A stretch of DNA of 6,144 nucleotides from Spirosoma sp. GTDB taxonomy: Bacteria; Bacteroidota; Bacteroidia; Cytophagales; Spirosomataceae. This document shows, piece after piece, positions 1 to 5,150 of this stretch; position 1 is the first letter of the stretch, and every line of letters starts with the position of its first letter. The stretch covers positions 1 through 6,144 of the forward strand of contig JANXVQ010000211.1 of NCBI GenBank assembly GCA_025351545.1, in the 5' to 3' direction. The position numbers and the translations under genes are program-made. Under the pieces are notes generated by a model. The model saw only the letters and a program-made list of their open reading frames with translations. It was not told the DNA's origin and did no database searches.

Positions 1-277
1 CGCCCGTAAAATGGTCGATAACGGCGTCGCCGAATTCTTCTCGAATATCTAGAATATAATGTGGGAAGCCGAGGGTAACGGCAACGTTGCGGGCATCATT
101 GATGCTGTCGAGACTGCAACAGCCGGTTTCTTTTTTGGTGCCGCCCGACGATGCGTAGTCCCAGGTTTTCATGGTCATACCAATGACCTCATAACCTTCT
201 TCGTGCAGCAAAACTGCTGCCAGCGAAGAGTCAATGCCGCCACTCATAGCGACCAAAATACGTCCGTGTTTGCTCAT
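1..277 (-). CDS. mnmA: tRNA-specific 2-thiouridylase MnmA, N-terminal part (runs off left edge)
   Basis: Reading the minus strand from an ATG at 277-275 gives 92 open codons beginning MSKHGRILVAMSGGIDSS. The PP-loop ATP-binding motif SGGIDS is at residues 12-17. It is followed by the MnmA-like stretch GMTMKTWDY (residues 33-41), GCCS (52-55) and an NDAR segment (60-63). MnmA adenylates and thiolates U34 at the wobble position of the Lys, Glu and Gln tRNAs in the cytoplasm, with sulfur relayed to it. The catalytic cysteines of the family lie further C-terminal, outside the window, so activity cannot be judged here. The ATG is preferred because the PP-loop begins just after it, as is usual for the family. 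The bases before it (ACTAAA) are A-rich with no Shine-Dalgarno, as is common in Bacteroidota. It is divergent from the gene starting at 699. The family assignment is firm; only completeness is limited. Confidence 0.93.
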   Translation of the reverse strand, partial: MSKHGRILVAMSGGIDSSLAAVLLHEEGYEVIGMTMKTWDYASSGGTKKETGCCSLDSINDARNVAVTLGFPHYILDIREEFGDAVIDHFTG

Positions 278-353
278 TTTAGTATCCGCAAGGGGTCAAA
301 GCTCTCCGATTTTAACGTTTTTCAGTATGCCGTTATCCATTAAAAACGACCTG

Positions 354-361
354 CAAAGGTA
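354..361 (-). promoter_or_regulatory. Bacteroidota -7 promoter element for mnmA
   Basis: The minus strand reads TACCTTTG here, an exact match to the Bacteroidota sigma-factor -7 consensus TAnnTTTG, followed by CAGG. It lies about 80 bases upstream of the mnmA ATG, which would give a leader of roughly 65-75 bases. No TTTG -33 box is seen at the usual 19-21 base spacing, so the call rests on the -7 box and its position alone. Confidence 0.55.
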
Positions 362-589
362 CGAACATAAACTGAAGTAATCTTAGTTTCAGACTACCAG
401 CGTTGTGTTCCGGACAGGCGTTTGTTGAATCAGGATTGTACCAAATAATCTTCTGCTGTGGTTGTGAAAGACGAATTTTCCCTTCTTTTTAACGCTTTCG
501 TAAAGTCGTTTTGGATCTGCTGTTTAAACGTTTATGGTGTTCTCCAAAGCTGTCCAGTTTTTGGGAGCACTATACCTGAATCGTTAAGT

Positions 590-597
590 TATATTTG
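590..597 (+). promoter_or_regulatory. candidate -7 promoter element for the ATPase gene
   Basis: The plus strand reads TATATTTG, which fits the Bacteroidota TAnnTTTG -7 consensus and lies about 100 bases before the ATG at 699. The nearest TTTG upstream (560-563) is 26 bases away, longer than the usual 19-21 base spacing, so a proper -33 box is missing. An 8-base degenerate motif can occur by chance, so this is tentative. Confidence 0.35.
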
Positions 598-698
598 TGG
601 GCGACTGGATTGCCCGGGCCTTTCCTGGAGCCTAATGTGTGATCTGTTGAATCAGTCCTAAATGCTAGTTAGCGTTGACAACCTAAATCAGTTAAGTA

Positions 699-2825
699 AT
701 GCCCTTTATATTGACGTCATTCCGGGTTACTAATTTTAGATCAATCGTCGATTCTGGTGAGCTATACACAAGCGATTGTACTTGTTTGGTAGGGACTAAT
801 GAATCGGGTAAAACAAACTTGTTGGCTGCACTACATAAACTGAATCCGGCTGATGGTGTGCGAATCGACCCGTTAACCGATTATCCCCGTAAGCAATATG
901 TAACGTACGATACAAACTCAGGTAAAGAACCCTTCGTTCGGGCAACCTTTACGATGGATACATCGGTTAGGGAGCAATTGTCGCCAATATTGGGATATAC
1001 GACGCAGCTGTTGACAACGGTTGAGGTAGCTCGCTACTACACTGGGATGTATGACGTAAACTTTCCGGCTTCTTTTCTTAGTCAGTACCCGAACAAATAC
1101 ATACATACGTTGCTAAGTGCCTTTTGGGAAAAGTATCTGATAAGTGACTTGATAACCAGGGACAAAGAAGAAATTACGCAGGATTTACGGGAGTTTATCG
1201 ATCGGCTGATAGCGCTTTTGCCGGCATCAGGCAGTCTGGGTGAGTATGATGTATACAACCTAATCGCCCAAATCGATGAATTTATTACCGTTAAATATTC
1301 AAGGCGGCAACCCTTTCGGCTTTTTGTCGATGAGCAGTTAAAAACACCGCTCGAACATATTGCCCGGCTGCTGAATAATAAGCGTATTGTGCTGTCTGTT
1401 GATCAGCAACGGCTGTTTCTTGACCAATTGCCACGTTTTGTCTATTACTCGGAGTATGGCAATCTGGATGCTGAGATTTATCTGCCCCATGTTATCCAGA
1501 ATAGTACCCGACAAGATCTTGGGTTGAAGGAACAGTCCAAAGTGCGGACATTGAAGGTGTTGTTCGACTTCGTTCGGCTAATTCCAGAAGAAATTCTGGA
1601 ATTAGGATCAGAGGTCAGCCAGACGAGGGTTATCAATCGCGATTCGTATGGTCGAATTGACAGTACCGTGATGGAAACCGCGCTGGAAAACACAGTTGAT
1701 CAGGAACGTGAGAACAAAAAGAAACGGGAAGTTATTCTTCAGGCCGCTTCGGTTCAGCTCACGAAGGACTTTCAGGAATGGTGGCGTCAGGCTACTTACC
1801 GGTTTCGGTTCCAGGCCGATGGAAATCATTTTAGAATTTGGGTAAGCGATGAAAAACGTACTGAAGAAATCGAACTGGATGGACGCAGCAAAGGGCTACA
1901 GTGGTTCTTTAGTTTCTTTTTGACCTTTCGAGCCGAGCAGGTAAATAGCCATTCCAGCTGTATTTTACTGCTCGATGAGCCCGGTCTTTCCTTACATCCC
2001 ATTGCTCAGCAGGACCTGTTGACGTTTCTTCATTCCCTTTCCCGGACCAATCAGCTCATATACACAACGCATTCGCCCTTCATGATCGGTAGTCGGGCGC
2101 TTAATAATCTTAAAATGGTGTATGTTGGTCCCGATGGAAACTCGGTTATTTCCAACGATTACCAGGTAACGAAGTCAGATGCCAATGCGTCTTTTTACCC
2201 CATACGGGCCGCCCTGAATCTGAACGTATCGGAACAACTGTTCACGGCGCGCTTACCAGTATTGGTCAGTGATGTTTCCAGTCAGATTTACCTGCAGCTC
2301 ATACAATCCTATCTGCTGCAAACGGGTGCGCATCCGCCTACAAAAGACGTTTTGTTTATACCAAATGCCTCACCAGCCGATATGGAACCCTTAGCGCGGA
2401 TACTTTTCCAGCAGATTGGTTCGATGCCTTACGTGTTGCTTGATAGTACGGCTGTGGGGCACACACTGGCTCAAAGCTTACGCCATACGATGTATAAAGA
2501 CTCACCCACACACGTTATTACGCTGAGTGATTTACAGACAGAAGAACGGGTACTGGAAGATTTATTACCTGCCAATGAGCTTGCCCGACATTTTTCCCGG
2601 ATGTATCGCGGTCTTGAAACCGATGATTTTGATTATATCCTACTCACTCACCAATCTATTGTACGCCAAATGGAGTCGTTTGCTGACGCTAACGGCCATA
2701 CGTTGGCCCGAGACTGGCGATTAACACTCGCCCGGCATATGGCTAAAAACTTTGACAGTATGGCAGCACGTCTTCAACCCGAAACGGTTCAGAAGTGGGT
2801 TGCCCTATTCAGGAAACTGGCCTGA
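699..2825 (+). CDS. OLD/RecF-like AAA ATPase with degenerate C-terminal Toprim-like region
   Basis: The 708-residue product opens with FRVTNFRSI, the usual first strand of RecF/OLD/SMC-type ABC ATPases. Walker A GTNESGKT is at residues 32-39, an ABC-signature-like RSKGLQW at 396-402, Walker B CILLLDEPG at 421-429 with a D-loop SLHP, and the switch histidine in THSP at 457-460. The roughly 350 residues between Walker A and the signature form a long, partly charged helical insertion. After the ATPase, residues 517-625 follow the order of an OLD-family Toprim nuclease: VLVSDVSS at 521-528, YVLLDSTAVG at 578-587 and VLEDLLP at 618-624. However, the usual LVEG..D and DxD acids are largely replaced. 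OLD proteins are ATP-dependent nucleases, some acting in phage defence. Nuclease activity here is doubtful, and DNA binding or a regulatory ATPase role is possible. No UvrD-like helicase partner (as in Gabija) lies next to it, and the next gene is convergent. The start is the first ATG before the conserved first strand; no Shine-Dalgarno is seen. Confidence 0.85.
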   Translation: MPFILTSFRVTNFRSIVDSGELYTSDCTCLVGTNESGKTNLLAALHKLNPADGVRIDPLTDYPRKQYVTYDTNSGKEPFVRATFTMDTSVREQLSPILGYTTQLLTTVEVARYYTGMYDVNFPASFLSQYPNKYIHTLLSAFWEKYLISDLITRDKEEITQDLREFIDRLIALLPASGSLGEYDVYNLIAQIDEFITVKYSRRQPFRLFVDEQLKTPLEHIARLLNNKRIVLSVDQQRLFLDQLPRFVYYSEYGNLDAEIYLPHVIQNSTRQDLGLKEQSKVRTLKVLFDFVRLIPEEILELGSEVSQTRVINRDSYGRIDSTVMETALENTVDQERENKKKREVILQAASVQLTKDFQEWWRQATYRFRFQADGNHFRIWVSDEKRTEEIELDGRSKGLQWFFSFFLTFRAEQVNSHSSCILLLDEPGLSLHPIAQQDLLTFLHSLSRTNQLIYTTHSPFMIGSRALNNLKMVYVGPDGNSVISNDYQVTKSDANASFYPIRAALNLNVSEQLFTARLPVLVSDVSSQIYLQLIQSYLLQTGAHPPTKDVLFIPNASPADMEPLARILFQQIGSMPYVLLDSTAVGHTLAQSLRHTMYKDSPTHVITLSDLQTEERVLEDLLPANELARHFSRMYRGLETDDFDYILLTHQSIVRQMESFADANGHTLARDWRLTLARHMAKNFDSMAARLQPETVQKWVALFRKLA

Positions 2826-2841
2826 ATGAAATTCTTTTTTT
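2807..2841 (+). terminator. possible intrinsic terminator overlapping the ATPase stop codon
   Basis: ATTCAGG (2807-2813) and CCTGAAT (2821-2827) form a 7-bp stem with a 7-base loop, with the TGA stop inside the right arm. A run of seven T follows at 2835-2841. The 7-base gap between stem and T-run is longer than ideal. An alternative small GAAT/ATTC hairpin (2824-2834) abuts the T-run directly. Placement at the end of the gene supports a terminator, but the stem is short and AT-containing. Confidence 0.4.
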
Positions 2842-2842
2842 G

Positions 2843-2991
2843 ACGTAAATTTGGGAGTAGACGTGGTCCCTTTCGTGGTGTCGGGTTCTTAAACCGCACG
2901 GGTGGCCCCGCCGACAGTTCGCGTCAGCCATTGCGTCGGGTTTAAGAACCCGACACCACGAAAGGGACCACGTCTACTCCCAAATCCACGT
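2843..2991. repeat. long palindromic element (47-bp perfect inverted repeat)
   Basis: The left arm 2849-2895 and right arm 2939-2985 are exact reverse complements over 47 bases, enclosing a 43-base GC-rich loop (2896-2938). The pairing extends outward past a 2-base mismatch to ACGT at 2843-2846 and 2988-2991. Nested at the inner edge of the right arm is a second small palindrome, GTCGGGTT-TAAG-AACCCGAC (2935-2954). It fills almost all of the gap between the convergent ATPase and kinase genes, ending 6 bases before the kinase stop codon. It carries no transposase frame. It could be a small non-autonomous mobile or REP-like dispersed element, or a bidirectional transcription barrier. A T-run (2994-2998) follows on the plus side only, and not directly after the stem, so it is not a textbook intrinsic terminator. 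Confidence 0.9.
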
Positions 2992-2996
2992 TCTTT

Positions 2997-4940
2997 TTAT
3001 GCCTGATCCCAGTAAACGAAGCCGGTACGGCCAATATAGACCAGACGATTATTCTTTCGAACCAGCGCCAACCCTTTATGGAAACGATAGGCATGGTCGA
3101 ATTCAAAAGCGATGACAAGTTCGCCTTTTGGGTTGATATACCCCCATTTATCCCCCAGTTGAATGGCGGCCAGCCCTTCCGAAAAGTTATCCGCATCCGT
3201 AAATTGATACGGAATGACTCGTTGTCCCCGCTTGTCGATATATCCGAATAGATTCCCTTTCCGAACCAACGCCAGGCCTTCTGTAAATGGCAAGGCTACA
3301 TTGAACTGAATCTCGTCAAATTCGTAGGGAATGATGAGTGTTCCTTCGTGATTGATAAAGCCCATTTTTCGCGCTTTTTTCACCGGCGCCAGTCCCTCGG
3401 CGAAACTGCCGGCCATATCGAACTGGTATGGAATCGTGAGTTCTCCGTTCTGATTGATGAACCCATACTGGCCGCCTTTTTCAACCGTGGCCAGCCCTTC
3501 CGAAAAACTCAGCGCAAACGATAACTCGCAGGGTATTTGCAACTGACCGGCTACATCAACAAATCCGTAGTTTCCTCCCGTTTTAACCCTGGCCAGTCCC
3601 TCGGCAAAAGGCCCGGCCAACTCAAACTGTAAAGGAATGATCACCTGACCCTGTTCATCGATAAAGCCATAGCTATTATTTTGCCGTACCAGGGCGCGTC
3701 CCTCCGAAAAATACCCGGCTTCCTCATAGGCACAGGGAATGACCGGCTCACTTTTTGTATTGATAAAACCATATTTCCCCAGTTGCCGAACCACAGCTAA
3801 GCCTGCTCTGAACTCCCGGACTTCATCGAACCGGCAATCAATAGCCAGTTGGCCCTGTAGATTGCAAAACCCCCATTTCCCCTGTTTCTGAACGGGTGCC
3901 AGCCCCTCCGTAAAGAGGCCGACACTTTCCCATTCGCCCGGCCCAATGAGTTCGCCCGCCTGATTGACGAATCCCCACTGCCTTTTCTGAAGATACGGAA
4001 TCAGGGTGTCTGGTACTGTCGTTGTTGTAACGGTAGCCGGTTTTGGCGTGTGGAGCAACTCCATAAGGCCAGGAATTGGTCTTGGTGAGCAATGAATAGC
4101 GTGTTCCAACAGGCTTGCCCGGGCAGATACCTTAGCCGATGATAATCTACGGAACAGATTCCACTGGTCAGCCTGAAATGGCTCATTAATGAGACTCAGG
4201 CTGAGGAGTAACGTATCACTGTCGGTGTATAATGCTGGCAACAGACTCAGTGCGTGGAGTTCCAGAGAGAGACCCAGCAAGCTGAAATCATCCAGATGGC
4301 GGTCGAAATGAACGGGGGTGCGGGCAGGGTGCCGGTAAGGCAGGGTGCCGATTTCGGTCGCTTCCTGTCCCGCCAATGCCGGCACAAAACAGCCGTCGTA
4401 ATCAATAAGAACCAGTTGACCATCGGGCCGAATCAGTATATTGTCCGCTTTTAAATCCCCGTGGGCCATCGGTTGGTTAAGGAGCCATCGCACCAGTTCG
4501 TCGAACCGGTGCGCGAGCTGGTCAAGCTTTTGATGTTGCTGGCTACGGCAACAATCGGCCACGTACTGACTCAGGGTTTGCCCTTCCACCCAGGGCATTA
4601 CAACCACGTCAAATTCATGTTCCTGACCAAAGCGGGTATCAACCCAGATTTCGTTCGGGTAAACGGTAAACGGGAGCAGATACTCTGATGGGGCTTCGGT
4701 CAGGTATCGGGCAATGGCCCGTAGTCGTTCCCGACGCCCTGTCACCGCTCTCAGAAAACAGCGCAAGGCTACCTGTTTGCCCGTTTTATTGTCATGCATG
4801 CGAAAGACGACGGCAAAATTTCCACTGCTGAAATACAACTGCCCATCTGACTTCCGAACCGGAACCAGGTGATTCAGCCGATGCAAGGTTTCAGTGGAGA
4901 GTTCGATGGATTGTATGTATTCGCTGATGGAAGGGAACAT
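2997..4940 (-). CDS. protein-kinase-like domain fused to WG repeats
   Basis: The 647-residue protein has two parts. Residues about 1-290 form a protein-kinase fold: a glycine-loop-like SSGNFAVVF (38-46), beta-3 strand QVALRCF with Arg60 where the ATP-binding lysine usually lies, a hinge region near MPWVEG (115-120), the catalytic loop HGDLKADN (160-167) with Asp162, Lys164 and Asn167, and the metal-binding segment LIDYDG (178-183) in place of DFG. GTLPYRHPAR (198-207) resembles the P+1 loop. A Thr-rich linker (about 300-315) leads into nine WG repeats and a degenerate tenth that fill residues 320-647. No signal peptide or membrane segment is visible, so it is probably cytoplasmic. Catalytic-loop residues suggest an active Ser/Thr-type kinase or a relative. 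The WG array is probably a beta-rich binding surface for an unknown partner. It is convergent with the ATPase gene and has no evident operon partner. The start was chosen because the ATG gives the longest frame; the upstream bases show no Shine-Dalgarno. Confidence 0.88.
   Translation of the reverse strand: MFPSISEYIQSIELSTETLHRLNHLVPVRKSDGQLYFSSGNFAVVFRMHDNKTGKQVALRCFLRAVTGRRERLRAIARYLTEAPSEYLLPFTVYPNEIWVDTRFGQEHEFDVVVMPWVEGQTLSQYVADCCRSQQHQKLDQLAHRFDELVRWLLNQPMAHGDLKADNILIRPDGQLVLIDYDGCFVPALAGQEATEIGTLPYRHPARTPVHFDRHLDDFSLLGLSLELHALSLLPALYTDSDTLLLSLSLINEPFQADQWNLFRRLSSAKVSARASLLEHAIHCSPRPIPGLMELLHTPKPATVTTTTVPDTLIPYLQKRQWGFVNQAGELIGPGEWESVGLFTEGLAPVQKQGKWGFCNLQGQLAIDCRFDEVREFRAGLAVVRQLGKYGFINTKSEPVIPCAYEEAGYFSEGRALVRQNNSYGFIDEQGQVIIPLQFELAGPFAEGLARVKTGGNYGFVDVAGQLQIPCELSFALSFSEGLATVEKGGQYGFINQNGELTIPYQFDMAGSFAEGLAPVKKARKMGFINHEGTLIIPYEFDEIQFNVALPFTEGLALVRKGNLFGYIDKRGQRVIPYQFTDADNFSEGLAAIQLGDKWGYINPKGELVIAFEFDHAYRFHKGLALVRKNNRLVYIGRTGFVYWDQA
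3000..3980 (-). repeat. tandem WG (KWG) repeat-coding region, 102-bp period
   Basis: In the kinase protein the repeat core (aromatic-G-F-I-N/D) recurs at residues 322, 356, 390, 424, 458, 492, 526, 565, 599 and 633. The spacing is exactly 34 residues (102 bases), except for one 39-residue step between 526 and 565. Each unit follows the pattern x-(W/Y)-G-F-I-(N/D)-x-x-G-x-x-x-I-P-x-x-F-(D/E)-x-A-x-x-F-x-E-G-L-A-x-V. The first position is W in units 1, 2 and 9, Y in units 3-6, M in 7, F in 8 and L in 10. The DNA copies have diverged, so this is an old array rather than a recent expansion. Confidence 0.9.
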
Positions 4941-5084
4941 GCGGGATCAGAATACAATCAATATACATGAATAATCATCAACGGTAAGCCATTGAGCGGA
5001 ACAGCTACCTTATAGGCAGTATAGAGAGCGGAAAAATAGAGTTGAATTCTGCTAGTTACTTTTCATACTTTGTTGGCTATCAAC

Positions 5085-5139
5085 AAATAAGGGTGCAACT
5101 GTAATCACAGAACACCTGTCCACAGTTGCACCCTTATTT
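5085..5139 (-). terminator. perfect 18-bp hairpin, probable terminator of the M13 peptidase gene
   Basis: AAATAAGGGTGCAACTGT (5085-5102) and its exact reverse complement (5122-5139) enclose a 19-base loop, within which ACAG/CTGT could pair again. It begins 11 bases beyond the peptidase stop codon. On the minus strand the stem ends in TTATTTG, with more T-rich sequence after it, which suits intrinsic termination for the peptidase transcript. It would isolate the downstream kinase gene, which starts at 4940. The stem is flanked by A/T runs on both sides, so it could act in both directions. Confidence 0.7.
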
Positions 5140-5150
5140 TAGTCCAACCT

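Larger units (their letters stand above)
278..698. other. divergent intergenic region with no credible gene
   Basis: These 421 bases separate mnmA (minus) from the ATPase gene (plus). They contain the mnmA -7 element (354-361), a candidate plus-strand -7 element (590-597), and an 11-base direct repeat TGTTGAATCAG at 423-433 and 645-655. A 67-codon frame at 458-661 starts with GTG, has no recognisable domain and has a Cys/Leu/Ser-rich composition typical of chance frames, so I do not call it a gene. I see no tRNA, riboswitch fold or strong terminator hairpin here. Confidence 0.6.

Noticed and set aside
59..343. 94-codon plus-strand open frame
   Set aside because: It lies antisense to the clearly recognisable mnmA coding sequence and shows no domain of its own.
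458..661. 67-codon plus-strand open frame in the divergent gap
   Set aside because: It has a GTG start, no recognisable motif, no ribosome binding site and an unremarkable composition; it probably arises by chance.
2843..2991. CRISPR array or insertion sequence
   Set aside because: There is only one inverted pair, no regularly spaced direct repeats and no transposase frame.
2832..2998. TTCTTTTT direct repeats (2832-2839 and 2991-2998) as a target-site duplication of the palindrome
   Set aside because: The left copy is not adjacent to the stem and the sequence is low-complexity T-rich, so it does not support a clean duplication.
2942..3196. 84-codon minus-strand frame running through the kinase gene end into the palindrome
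   Set aside because: It overlaps the WG-repeat coding sequence in another frame; its tail simply reads the palindrome arm up to the TAA stop within it.
3838..4688. Several 61-84 codon frames on both strands inside the kinase gene
   Set aside because: The kinase-WG frame explains this stretch fully, with recognisable motifs; the others are out-of-frame shadows.
699..4940. ATPase plus kinase as a two-gene defence system
   Set aside because: The genes are convergent, separated by a palindrome and possible terminator, and so cannot share a transcript; nothing in the sequence ties them functionally.
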